This document shows positions 1-12,800 of a stretch of 64,000 bases of DNA, piece after piece (positions within the stretch are counted from its first letter, which is position 1; the number at the start of each line of letters is the position of its first letter). The notes beneath the pieces were generated by a model that saw only the letters and a list, made by a program, of their open reading frames with translations, had not been told where the DNA came from and ran no database searches. The stretch comes from Pithys albifrons albifrons (taxonomy: Eukaryota > Chordata > Aves > Passeriformes > Thamnophilidae): NCBI RefSeq assembly GCF_047495875.1, contig NC_092473.1, positions 12,987,733 through 13,051,732 of the forward strand. Reading direction: 5' to 3'. The position numbers and the translations under genes are program-made.

Positions 1-3000
1 CACTGGATCTGCTCCAACACATTCTGGTACTGCTACATGTGAATTTTAGTCATTTCTGGAGTAAAATCCACATTTTCAGCACATGCAGTACATTTCTGTT
101 CTTCTGATAGATGTCTTAGATGGCACAGTGGGTTGTTTTACACAATATATTTGCTGCAGTTTGTCCTCTATATGTAAAGAGCATATGCATGATGTGAACT
201 GGTCAAACAATGTGGCAACAGGTCCAAACTGCTCAGCTAACTGCCATAATGATAATGCTAATAATCTAAATCTCTTCATTTCCTAATACTAAATTTACAC
301 CTCTGAAATAACATAGTGATAAAACCTTCCTTTGTACAACATCAAAGTACTTTCCATTGGGTTGCAGTTTTTTTCTCACTCACAGACCTTAAAAATTAGT
401 CCATTGGGTCGTTACTCAGATGCAAATGTTGAATATGTTCTTTTATTAAACTGAAAAAGGGATTTACCAGAATTATGGAAAGGACTCTGAGCTCGTGCTT
501 TATAAATGCTAATATAAAATTTAGTATTTTAATAACTTTTTTTAAATTTACATTTTTAAGTGTAGAGCATTGAGTGAGCTTTGAAGGTGCAGCCTTTCAC
601 TTTGACATTTACTTTCTGTTCCAGCAGTTCCTACCCTTGTAATGAAGTCACACTTAAGAAGAGCTCTTTGTACTTTAATCTTTTAAGCATTCCTGAGTGT
701 TTCACCCTGTGCTGAGCCAGCCATGGATGGAGGGGGAGCTCAGGAGGGGAACAGCAACACATAGCAAGGAAGTGTTGCTGTGACCCAAGACAGCCCTGGG
801 CAAGTGAGAGCCAGGACTGCAGAGGCAGCCTCAGCTTTGTGGGGTCAGGGGCATTTTAACTCCAGGGAGACAAAAGAGAGTAAGAATGGAAACCTTTCTA
901 GTACAGCTCAAAAGAGAACCAAAGCAGAAGAGGAGATGTGGTTGCCTGCTGATGTGTCAGAGCTGCCCTGAGCCAAACCCCTCAGTGTTTCACACAAGTG
1001 GACATTTATTTCCTTTCAACCTTGTGCAGTTGTGTAAGTGGATAAACACTTTGTGCATTGCCATATCACAGTTTAATCTTTGAGCATCAGCCAATTATAG
1101 AAACACCAGAATTGTCCAGAATCAACTCTGCCAACCTCTGAACTGACCATTTGCATGTAATGTTTATTTTACCTCAAAATTAGTCCTAATCCATCTCATT
1201 TGCTTATTCTGTGAAAATGTGTTTTTCTTAATACCATCTTCTCAGAGTTTTTGGAAGTTCTGCTGTAGTTCCATGTAGTTCTCCTTCACCCACTGTTTTG
1301 TTGGTATAACTTAGCAAAATCAATAAGTGTGTTTGTAGGGTTATTTAATTTTTTAATTATTGTGGAACGCTGACTCTCAGGGAATCTTTTTTTTTAATAA
1401 TCTTTGACGACTTGGGCACTTAATTAGTCCTTGAATCACTTTGCTTGTTGTACTCCAAGCATGATCCCAGCATGTTTTTCTAGTGGATCAGTGCTAGGAC
1501 CACATCCTTCTCTTTGAGCATGTGATGAACTTCCAGCATTTATTTGCGTAAATATTTATGGGATCTGATCTCTGAAGATTAAACCCCCATATTTTAATTA
1601 AGCATTGTTTAATTGAATAAACAGTTTTTGCAAGATAACCTTGCTGCTATTTGCAATGTTCTTTGAAAGAGTCGCTGAGCAGGAAAGAAAAACAACCCAG
1701 TTGGGTTTGAAGGCATTTATGACACAGTCACTGGACTGTACTCTCAGTGGTACATCATAAATTCTGAGGCTCTTTTACATTTTTACAAATCTCTCAACTT
1801 CCCCTTGAGGTTCCAAGATGAAAATAATTGTGTTGCAAATATCAACTGCTAAAAACTGAAATTAGATTTATATGTTCATAAAATTCAGGCCACTGCTGCT
1901 ACATTAAGGAGTTTTATTTCCATAAAGACTTCTGTGTAGAGTGATCTATGATTGAAGAGCCTGGAACAACATATCTGTATTTTCTGTGTACTATTTCTAA
2001 CCAAATGTCGTGAACAAACTATTTTTCTACTCAGAATGTTGAGGAGTGAAATGTGTCACTTGAAATCTCTACTTTAATTGTTTTTATAATGAAGTTATCT
2101 GCCCATTAGGTAGTGTTGTTAAAAATAAAGATATCAGGTGCCTTAAATATAACAAATAATACTATAGTGCCATTAGGGAGATCTATTTGGTAAACTCATA
2201 TAGAATTGTCAAATATAATTAATCAAACCTGGAGAGGATAAAGGCACAAAAGTAATCCAGGAAGGAAAATATCCTACTGCTTTTAGAACAGGGAAAGAAA
2301 ATTGTGCCATGTCCTGTATTTTTACATCTCTGTTCTTGCCTGTGCAGCTGGGACGGGATTTGCAAAGCTGTGCCAAGCCCAGTGTCTGCCTGGGGATGGA
2401 CACAGAGGAGTTTTCTGGAGTTTGGGGTTGGTTTGTTTGGGGAGTTCACATTAGTTGTCTCAGGGATGAGTTCAGCAGGTTCAGACGAGAGTTCCTTTGA
2501 GTGCTGTGCAATATTGCAGCCCCTGGAAGGTTTTCCAGCCAAATGCTCCAGGTGCAGGGAACCTCCTCTTTTTCCTTTGGCTTGTTCTGGGTTGCTGTGA
2601 ACACTTCCCTTTGTGAAAGCTGAAATAATGGCACAGGTAATGCAATCTCATGCTTCAGGGCGTGTGCTAATGCCTACAAATCTATTGGACATTTTGTGAG
2701 ATTAATTAGTTAATATGTGTGCAGCATTTAGAACGTAATTAATTAGAAATTTATGCCAAGAATTGCTACAGACTGATCGTCTGTGGAACTCAAGAGTTAA
2801 TTTCTTCTGTATACACTGTACAAATTAAGGACAACATTAATTTTTTTAAATCATGTATTTGTTCCTGACACATCATTTGTCCCACAATGCTATATTTAGT
2901 TTGTTTAAAGAACAACTAGTCCTGGTTGGAATAAGATCAGAGCTGCCTGATCAACTCTGGGAGGCACCTTTAAATTCACACTTAATCTTCACACAAGGAA

Positions 3001-6000
3001 CCCTCAAACTGCCGTGTAGAATGAGGGCTCTGGCCCTTCCCTGTTCATTCTTCCAAGGGTGTGATTGTGTCCATGAAGGGATCAGAGGTGGTTTGAGGTG
3101 TCAGATTCCCAGAGCCTGGAAAGGAGGTTTTATATTAGGAAGATGAGAAGTGAAGCTGGAATATACACATGAAGTCAAAGAGTGGGTGCTCACAGACAGA
3201 ATTTTGAATAGCCAGGGTAGACTGTGGGGGGAAATCCAACCCAACCAGTCTTCCCTCTATGCTCATTCAGTGGCTAAAAAGTCATTCTGAATACACAGAG
3301 TAAAGAAAAGCAAATCAAGAAAAGAATGCATTAAAAAACTCGTTCAGGGATAATAATCTTGACTGAAATTAAAGAAGGGGTGGATTGCTTTGATTGATTT
3401 AGTTTTTCCTCTTCAGAAGGTGCACACACCTGAGCTTGGTTAATGAATCTGTGTGGATTTGCACTTGCAAAAAAGACATTAATATAAGGTTTTCACCCCA
3501 TATTATTTTTAATTAGCAAATAGTTCAGACTGAGACTTGTAATTACAAACTGGCATCAAGTTTAAGGATGTTGAAACAAGCATTTCTCTGGGCAGCTTAT
3601 TTAGCAACCAAAATGGTTGATACTTGCATTGCATGTCGTGCTTGTTTGTTTTATGATTTTTCCTGGAACTATGTTTGCTGTCATTTGCAAACAAGAGAGT
3701 TCAGTCTGTTATTTACTGGGGCTGAGTAAATCACAGTGTATTATCCAGTCAGGAGAGGGGACACGGAGTAAGCAGATCAGGAAAATGTATTTCAATGCCA
3801 GCTTCATTAAGTCGATAATCATCTCAATATATTCCCATACAACTTCAACAATTAGTAGCCATAGTTGTCTTCTCATGATTATCTTTAATCAATGCCAGAA
3901 GAAAAAAAAAATCAAGAAAAATTCCCTGGTAATTGGAAGCTTCCAGAAAGGTGTTTTCATGTGTGGAGCGTTGCAGCAATGAGAGCCACAGGCCCCAGAT
4001 TTGCTCGTTAGCTGTGAAGGGGGAATTCATTAGAGGTGATAGAACAGCAGCTCAGCTCGGAGGAGACACCTTCATTTCTGTCATAAACCAGATGTTTCTT
4101 CAACAGATACTCTCATTTCCAGGTAGCTCAGCAGCAGGCCATGGCCACATGCAGGGAGTGCCAATGGCTTTGGTGCCCCATCAGGCTGGTGCCAGGGTTT
4201 AGTATTCTGTGCCTGTGCTTATCTCCCCTGGCAGGACCATGAAGGATTGCTTTGCTCTTGAAAAGCAGTTCCTGTGCTATTAACTTTGCTCACACAACAA
4301 CTTTTGTGCTGGGGTTTCAATTTGAGCCGCTGCTGCTTCAGCCGAAGCTTCTGCAGGCGTTTTTTTACGGAACTTCTTCAGAATTTTCAAGAACAGATTA
4401 AAAAAAAATCAATAAATTTATTTACAGAATACAGGAGTAAATAATGCAATAGAGACATCACCATGGAAGGAATACCCTCTCTGGAGTTCCCCTGGAGTGG
4501 GGGATGGTGAGGAAAGGCTGGAGCTGCTCTCCCCTGTGCCAGAGTCCTCCCAGCTCCTGGAGATCCCCATGGATATGCCAGTGCCTTGCCATGCCCATGG
4601 GGCTGCTCAGGCAGGTTTATGGGCTGGCTGTGCTGGGAGCTACTTGGTCAGGGAGTCCTCACCCACTGGAAGAAATTGGTCCTGGGCTTATCTTGAAACT
4701 TGATGAAATAATCCCCACATATTTCAAAAGGTCCTTTTTAAAATTATTATTATTTTTCCCAAGAAATGTGCTCTCAGAAAATTGAAGATGAAGAGATTTT
4801 GGCTGACCTGCTGCAGTGTGACATATTTGCAGTTGTACTCTGGCCACAGAAGGGGATAGATATTGTGCCACCACATCAGTGACAGTGGAGATGAGACAGG
4901 TGAATAAATATTCTTGCAAGTGTTCCTGGCTGCTGTGGTGCCCACGATACAGTGTGTTAAAGCCAGTTCTGGAGCTCCAGGGGAAGACTTTGGGATTCGT
5001 AGTTGCAAAGTTAAACATCTCTTGTTTTAGATATTTAGAACTGTAACTTCTAAGGACATTTGTTTCAGAAGCAAAATTCAATAATCCAGAATTCCTATTC
5101 ACTTTGTTCCTGTCTAGAGAGGAACAATTCCCTTTTATTTTTCATGGAGTGTCTCATAATTGAAGAAAAAAAATTCAAAGTTGTCTAGAGCTGCACCTAC
5201 ACATTAGTGTGATTTGAATAGAGTGGATGAATTCTTGGTACTACAGTCTTGAGTGAGGAATGAAGCTACATGAATATCATTCATTCAGTGCAGCTGTTCA
5301 AGGTATATTATTATTTTTAGTTGACTTATTGACTTTAAATAAATGTTTATGTGAGATAAAGTGTTACAGTATGTTCTGTAACGTGTCATAAATTTGTGGA
5401 GCGTCATCTGGATTGATCACACCCAGACTGAAATATGCTGGGAGAGCGTTTCCATGGTGATTTCTTGTTTTTCTGATCATGTCTTTTAATTCTCTCTCTC
5501 TAATATATTAGACAGGTTGTTCTCACTGTGGTGAGCTGAAAGCTCATGGACTACAAGGAGCTCCAGTATTTTCCTGTGCTCCCTGCTGCTTTGTGTATTC
5601 TGTCACTGGCAGAGTCACTTAATTATGTGACAGGCAATAACTGCTCTCTGAGGGAGTAAAAACAACTGTTGAATTCGTTTTTAAATTATATCATATTGCT
5701 CCGTTCGAAACCTCTTTTAAATAAATGTTGAGGATAGAACTATTGATGTGGTTTTTAAACTTTAAATTTCACTTAGTTCAGATCATTTTAAATAGTCCTT
5801 CAGCAAGAATAAATCAGTTTTTATGACTTATAACTTTCAATTACAGTCTTTGGAGAGAATAACAGTGCATTTCAAGGAGCTGGAAAGTACAACAACAAGG
5901 CAACGTTGCTGTTTCATTTGTGAGGCTCCAAGCTCCTGTGGAACCCACCAGGAGCTTTTCAGGAGGAAGCACATCCTGGAGGGATCCTCCAATGTGTCAG

Positions 6001-6378
6001 TCTGAGGTGTGGCTTTGATCTGCTGTTTGAGCTTTCACTTGGGGAGCTTCACTGAGAAACTTGGGGGGTGATGCTGACCTACTTTGCTGTGTTCCAACTG
6101 CTCAGTGAAAATGGTCTGAGAATCACAGGCTGCTCACTGAGCTGCCACTGCATTGCCTGGAAAGATCTTTGCTCTGTACAAATGCAAAGTGGTGGCTCTG
6201 ATAGAGGAGAAATTTCAGGCTTAACTAATAACTGATTCCATTGCAAGGTATTGGACTGGGCAAAAGCTTCAAACTGTAGCAGGAACAAATGTAAATAAGA
6301 TCAGGATGGGCTTGTTAGATGCTTCTTTAGAACAGACATAAGTGTTCTATATTTACACCAAACACTATGGGGGGGGAG
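1..6378. other. unique intronic sequence
   Basis: AT-rich, CpG-poor sequence with no repeat family I recognise and no coding signature. It contains a short cluster of homeodomain-type TAAT motifs near 2701-2746. A GC-richer patch at about 4490-4680 gives overlapping open frames but has no protein-domain pattern. Confidence 0.55.
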
Positions 6379-6449
6379 GGATGGATGGATGGATGGATGG
6401 ATGGATGGATGGATGGATGGATGGATGGATGGATGGATGGATGGATGGG
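6379..6449. repeat. (GGAT)n tetranucleotide microsatellite
   Basis: About 17 uninterrupted GGAT (ATGG) units follow a short run of G. The lack of interruptions suggests a young tract that probably varies in length between individuals. It lies deep in the intron and has no apparent function. Confidence 0.98.
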
Positions 6450-8444
6450 TAGAACCCACACAACAGTGTAGATTAAATAGAGTTCTTACCTGGTAATTGA
6501 TTCAAAGTGTGTTGAAGGACCCACCTGATGGTTTCTTATCTGGAAATGTTAGTTTTTAACAAATCTTTCAGAGCCTGGTAAAATCCAAAGGCTTGTGTGA
6601 CTGCTCTAATTCCAGTCCTTAAAGAAACAAAAAGAATGACTCGAATGGAAGTCTCGTTAAGGGTCATCAGTCCTGGGCAGAGGAGCTGAATGGCTCTGTT
6701 GGCACTGTAGCAACAAAAAAATGGTAAATTCATCCTCCTTTAATTCTTTAGAGTGTCACCTACTGATTTGCTTCTGCCTGAGCTTTGTTTCTGTGTATGC
6801 AGATTCAACTCCTAAGATAGGCTTTGGCAATAATGGCAAGTCCAGAGTAATTTTTCTGCCTCCCATCCCTCATGTTGGCACTTCCTTGAGCAGCTGGTGT
6901 TGGGAACAGGACACATGTTGCTGTCACTGTGGAGTTTTCCTGTTAGAGCAGGTAAATACCCTCCCCACAGGTGGGTGCCAGGAGGGGAAAGGGCACCACA
7001 TTCATGTTTGGCTCTTAGGGAGCTTTTCCTCCGACCAACTGACTCTTGGAACTCTGACTGGCTTTGTTACTTCTGCTCTTGCTTTACTGGGGAAGCAGAA
7101 CTGAGGAACCAACTGTTTGAAATTGTCTGAAATGTTTGGCATTAACACCCCTCTGAAACATCTATTTCTTGTGTGCATTCTCTGGTCTCCTCTGTAGCAT
7201 TAAACACTTAGGTAACTATTTTCTTTTCTGTTATGATAATGCCACATTCCATGATCTAAGGATTTCTTTTTTAATAAAGCCTTTACATCTTTCCTTTTTT
7301 TGCACAGACACAAAGGCAGATCAATGAAACCTATGAAAAGGTTGCTAAATTGGCAAATGCAGCATTAATTCCAGGAGAGCTGTGTTACAGATTGACCTGA
7401 TATTTTTTCTATTTAAAAAGTAAGAAAAAAATTAGCATAAATAGCAGTAAGGTGTGTAAAGGATAATATTTTCTGAAGTGAAATCCCATTCAGATTGTCA
7501 GGCATAGAAATTTAGTTAAGACAAAGGTGAAAAGTACTGTCCTTTAAACCAACTTCAATGAAATGTTACAGATTAGAACAACAAAGTCATGAACAGGAAA
7601 AAGGTGATGAATTTTCTAATACCAAATGTGTTCTTTTTTCTTTCCTTCACTCTTTTCACCTTTTCACCTTTCTTTCCCTTTTCTTTTTGTCTCACTAGCA
7701 GTGCATGGATTATAAGTTTTCATTATTTTCTGCATAAATCAGTATTTTACCTTTTGTAGGTGATTTTCAGAAATTTGCTTGCTTGGATTCATATGATGGA
7801 ATTCAACTTGTGATGTCACTGCAGGATCTGAGCTTTGCACTCTCTGTGGCCCTTGAGGAAGCTGTTGGCACAACCCTCAAAATTACAGCATTTTGCCCCT
7901 TTCTGAAGGATGGGTTGGGAACCTGAGGAAGTATTTCAGTAGTTCTGGAAAGCAATACCTGAAGTAGCATGATACAAATCTCATTTCCTTGCATGTCTCA
8001 GGGGTTTCCCACATCAGGAGTGTTTTCTGCATTGCAACCCTACAAGGCAAAAAAGGACCAATTCTCCACCTCTGCATATTCACTGAAATCACCCTCGAAA
8101 TGCAGTTATGGGAGGGAAGGTTTGGAGATGAACTTGAGTCAGGCAACAGGAAAAGCTGAAGAAAAATACATGTAAAACAACACAGGGCAAATCAGCCACT
8201 TCACTTGGTTTGAATTTTCAGGGGATGGACTTGCACTGAACACTAATTCTAACTCACCATCTTCCTGCTCTGAGTGAGCCAAAATAATTGCACGTATAAT
8301 TAGTATTCAATTAACATGAGTTACATTTCTCTAACTGCTACTAACTTTGAATCTCCACTTATAGATTGTCCTAACTTGATAATAAGATCTGTCTTTTATG
8401 GTGTCTAATTGGTTTTTCGAAGGGATAAATTAGGTTTTCCAGTA
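6450..8444. other. unique intronic sequence with a pyrimidine tract
   Basis: No coding or repeat-family match was recognised apart from the pyrimidine tract at 7631-7695, listed separately. Open frames on both strands around 6.7-7.1 kb and 7.8-8.2 kb carry no domain pattern. Confidence 0.55.
7631..7695. repeat. pyrimidine-rich (C/T) low-complexity tract
   Basis: About 65 bases, nearly all C and T, including a direct repeat of CTTTTCACC-like units. It is simple low-complexity sequence. Such strand-asymmetric tracts can form triplex DNA, but the tract is interrupted by several purines, so this is weak. Confidence 0.8.
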
Positions 8445-8695
8445 GAACATAAGGAATGCCCTATTGGCTCAGCCTAATGATCCATTGAGCCCAATATTCT
8501 TTCTTGCCACTGGGAAAATGAGATGCTCTTCAGGGAGAGCAGCTCCTGTCCCAGCATCCAGAGGTTTGCAGGTAGGAATGCTGGAGGTTTAATTCCTGCC
8601 CAGTTCTTTTAGGATCTGCTTACAGACTTGCTGTCTGTGAGTTTCTCTAATCTTCTTTTGAGGCTGTTGATATTGTCAGTCTCCATAAATTTACC
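8445..8695 (-). mobile_element. ancient CR1/L3-type LINE 3' fragment (amniote-wide, degraded)
   Basis: The + strand starts with ACATAAGGAATGCC and continues TATTGG.TCAG..AATGATCCATTGAGCCCAATATTCT with gaps. This pattern resembles the reverse complement of the 3' untranslated region of old CR1/L3-like LINEs common in turtles and crocodilians, where the element ends in repeats of a TTCTTATG type. Further on, a GTTCTTTTAGGATCTG-to-CTCCATAAATTTA stretch also fits that consensus. Divergence is high, consistent with an insertion that predates birds. Identification is from memory of the consensus. Confidence 0.6.
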
Positions 8696-9280
8696 TTTGG
8701 TTTTTCTTTGCTGTCATTAAATGTTATTAAAATTATGATGCAGTTTTCTGTAATCAGAAATTTGATTTCTTTCAAACTGATTACATAAGGGATATTGCAA
8801 ACAAACAAAAGGATTGTCTATGCCTTTGGCACTTCCAAAGCAGGAGGGCAGCATATGGACAACATGGTGATTTGATGCTTTAAAAATTTAGAATTAGTAA
8901 AAAAAATTGGAGAGGAACTTAATATAAACAGTAAACAGTAAACTATTTTAATATGACAACATGGATCTATGAAAATATGTTTCCTGTTTCACATTTGTAG
9001 GATTTGTCCAGGAAAGGGACTAAGAATAGTATGGTGGTTACATTCACAGGTTTTACTAAATTTAATGGAATGCTGAAGGAGTGAAGGGAATGTCTGGAGA
9101 TTAATATATAGGATGACATTTGGTTCAAAAATGGAGGCTCTTTCAAAAAAGTTAAGACACCTAAACCTGGCCAACAATTTAAAGAGGTTACACTTTCTCT
9201 GGTAGTCATGGAAGAGGTGACAACATAAAACTGAACAAAATGCCACTTTTCTTAGGAGGAATTTATTGAATACTTCTAAA
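8696..9280. other. unique intronic sequence before a CR1
   Basis: No recognisable feature. The 3' part (about 9150-9280) might be a worn extension of the adjoining CR1 into its ORF2 end, but I could not align it convincingly. Confidence 0.4.
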
Positions 9281-9857
9281 ACTGCAGCAAGAACAGCCTG
9301 ACCAGCAGGTTGAGGGAGGTAATTCTTTCCCCCCGCTTTGCTCAGGTGAGACCCCCCTGCAGTGCTTTGTCCAGCTCTGGGGTCACAGCACAAGGATGTG
9401 GAGCTGCTGGAGAGTCCAGAGGAGGCCTTGATGATGCTCCAGGGCTGGATCTCTCTGCTCTGGAGACACCTTTGGAGAGCTGGGGACCTCACCTGCAGAA
9501 CAAAAGCTCCAGGGAGACCTGAGAGCCCCTTCCAGTGCCTGAAGGGGCTCCAAGAGAGCTGGAGAGGGACTTGGGACAAGGCCTGGAGGGACAGGACAAG
9601 GGGGAATGGCCTCCCACTGACGCAGGGCAGGGTTAGATTGAATATGAGGAAGAAATTGTTCCCTGTGAGGGTGGTGAGACCCTGGCACAGGTTGCCCAGA
9701 GAAGCTGTGGCTGCCCCATCCCTGGAAGTGTCCAAGGCCAGGCTGGACACGGCTTGGAGCAACCTGGGCTGGTGGAAGGTGTCCCTGCCCATGGCAGGGG
9801 TGGAACTGTGTGTTCTTTAATGTCTCTTCCAACCCAAGCCATTGTGTGATTCCATGA
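9281..9857 (+). mobile_element. CR1 LINE, 3' fragment with end of ORF2 and 3' UTR, sense
   Basis: Typical CR1 landmarks appear in order: GACCAGCAGGTTGAGGGAGG, GTCCAGCTCTGGGGTC, GAGGAAGAAATTGTTCCCTG, GGTTGCCCAGAGAAGCTGTG, CCATCCCTGGAAGTGT, and CTCTTCCAACCCAAGCCATT before a degraded terminal octamer. The copy is 5' truncated, as is usual for CR1, and carries many small changes. Overlapping open frames here on both strands (to 267 aa on the reverse strand) come from this GC-rich element and are not genes. Confidence 0.93.
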
Positions 9858-12800
9858 ATGCTTTTATGCCTGATGATTATTTTCTATGATAAATAGCAGA
9901 GACATCCAAGATACTGCTCAGTGAACATTTCTGGGCAGTGTTATGTTTACCACTGTCCTCAGGGGGAAACCTTTTGGACCATGTGACTCCACTGAATTAC
10001 AGTCTAGTTCAAACTGAGCTTGTAATTGAGTATCTGAAGTTACAGCAGTCAAAATGCCATTTCATAAAACATCAATCTGAGTGTGCTTTAGAGTCTCTCA
10101 CACCACACTAAGGGAGGCAGTGGAACAAACGGTCAGTTTTCCACTTTTTCTCTCCAGCCAGAATGCTACAATAAAACATTTTTGCAAAATCTCATCCAAA
10201 AACTTCCATAGCATGTGCTTGGATGACATGGAACTGCAGGGAGTGCCTTCAGTTCTCCTTCCTGCAGGAGGAGGTTTGCCCTCACACTGGAGACAGAAAA
10301 GGGGTTGATTTCCAAATCCCAGAATGAAAAAGGCTTTAGATGCAGAAGACATTGAGCAAAAAGAATGTGTACTGATCAACATCTGGAGACAAACAGGGTC
10401 CTGCAGGAGGATGTTCGCTGCAAAATAAAAGCAAAGAGGATAATAAATGCAGATTGTAAATAAACAATAAGATTAGAGAAGACATTTCAGCTGTGAGCTC
10501 TTCTTAGGGCTATGAGAAAATATATTCTAGTTTTTTTCCACAGCCTGAAGATGGTCTCATAGCCCAAGTGTCATCTCTTATTTGGCTTTCTTTGCTAGTG
10601 CAAATTAACCCTTCTTTCAGTGTTTTTACACTCTATACTGATGCTGAAAATGGTATGAAATTATTCTATTTTTAATCTTAGCAAGGCTTTCAGTAGCTTT
10701 CTGAACAGCCTTAAGTAGTTAATGACTTCAGAGATAAATGGGTTGGTTTACACCATTCATTTACAAATGTAGGCAAGATCAGTAAGATGTACAGCAGGAT
10801 ATAATTACCATCACTGGCAAATGTGTGTGTTCTGTAGCTTCTGTTAAGCCCCAATGCAAGATTTTTTGGACAAATTTGGTTAGAATGAAATAGCCTGAAC
10901 AACTTTATTTCTGCCCCTTTCCAGATCTCTGGTATCTCGTGAGTCCCTTCGATTGAGCTAAGTAAAATTATTCTTTTATTTGGAATAAGGATATGGTCAA
11001 ACTCAAAGAAAGCACATATTAAAAAAAATAAATGAAATATTTCCACTGAATTCTGGTGGTGTCTGAGGGGTTTATATTTATAGACTTTTTGCTTTCTGAT
11101 AAAATAAACCAATCAATATCCCGGGAGATTTTCCTCACTCTGTGAGTAGAACATAGAACAGTTTGTGAAAAGCTTTCTAACCTCTTTCCTGGTGAAGGAT
11201 CACTAAAGAGGTTTCCTCTCCTGACTGACATTCCTGGGAATGTGTTTTTAAGCTTTCCAGGAGTGCCAGGCTGTGCTGAGGAGCAGGGCTGGCTCCTTTG
11301 CTGTGCTCACCCACAGACACTGATGCTCCCTCCGTTGAAGGGCATTGATTTTTCCATTTTGCTTTGCATCATAAATAGACATTGAGAAAAAGAACCACTC
11401 AGTGATTGTTTGCATGGCAAAGGAGAGTCGAGATGCTTTTCATTTAAACAGGAATCTTGTTGCTGCATTGATTTTATCTGACTGCTGTTTGTTCCTGGGT
11501 ACAGATCTAATGTATAATCAGAATCACTAAAGAGGGAACACAGTAAATTGCATTATATGTTGGTTTACAGTGGCAGAAAGTGTAAGGCCTGTTTTTAGAA
11601 CTGCACCATAAAATTAGGCTGTAATTTCTCCAAATAGACAATGAAAATGTGAACAGTTAAACAGTGCAGTGACCAGGAAATGTAGATTCTGAGATCTATT
11701 CACATTTTTTCCCCTTAACCACCGAGTGTAGATCTCTACGCCTTCTCTTTCTGTCAAAAATGTCTGTTAAATTAGGGAGACTTTTCATCTAAATACTTTA
11801 ATCATTGTAAGTGTTTGCATTATAGTCAGATTCACGCTCAAATTGTCACACAGAATTAGACTGTGGGGGCAAAACAGAACTTCAAATAAAAATTTGTAGC
11901 CATTTGCCATCTCAACCAATTCTTCATGGTTTTTATTTTAATCTCCTGGGAAGAATTTTCACTTATTAAGTAACACATTCTTTCTGTTGCACCAAAACCG
12001 CTGGATGTGCCTTCGCTGAGAGCAGAATTATTCCTCCTCAGGAATCTGGAGAGTATCTGGCTGGTACAAATGCGATAAATGCACTAAATTAATTGTCATT
12101 CAGAGTCTTCTAACACAGAAAAGTCCTTGAAGGAGTGTCACAGGAATAAAGGAATAAAGAACTGAAAGTAAGCAACCACTTAAGAGAGATGAGAGATGTA
12201 TTTCTCATCCAGTTAAAAAGATGAAAACCTGTTTGCAAAGCTTTTAAGGAGAAAAGCCCAGAACTAAAATGAAAGATGATGTGCTAGAAAGACTTGAAGA
12301 AGTAGAAAATATTGAAAAGTGCAACACGAAATACAAGGATTAATTTCTAGTACTGATAAGTTTTTTAACAGTCTCCACCTTTTTTCCAGCCTTTTTGTAT
12401 AAATCCTTATAACTTCCTTATTGATTCCTACATAGCTCTGTTTTCCTTTAGCTTCCATCTTTTTTCTCTTCATCTTTCCGTCCCTCTTTTCTTCTGTCCA
12501 TCTTCCCTTGTCTGTTTTGTACCCACGACCCACAAATTGCCCTTCCTGTCAGGAGGATGAGGTCACATTTGCCCTGCTCAGCCCAAGGGGAATGGCCAAG
12601 GTCCTGCTCACCAGGTTATTCCTTGGAGTGTTTTTGGTTTTCTACAAACCTTTTCACAGGTTTTTGTGCTTTCCTGAGCTGCTTTCCCCCCCCAGCTAAG
12701 TCAAAATTAGAGTATCTCTGTAAGACTTGTCATCCCTGTGCTGCCTGAGCAGTGATGTTCCAGCCTTCTGTCAGTCCCCGTTCCCCCCAGAAGCACTTTC

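Noticed and set aside
8989..9792. 267-aa open frame on the minus strand
   Set aside because: Most of it is the reverse complement of a CR1 3' fragment; it has no domain motif and competing frames of similar length lie on the other strand.
12264..12533. K/R/E-rich 89-aa frame on the minus strand
   Set aside because: Low-complexity translation of a pyrimidine-rich + strand; no homology pattern.
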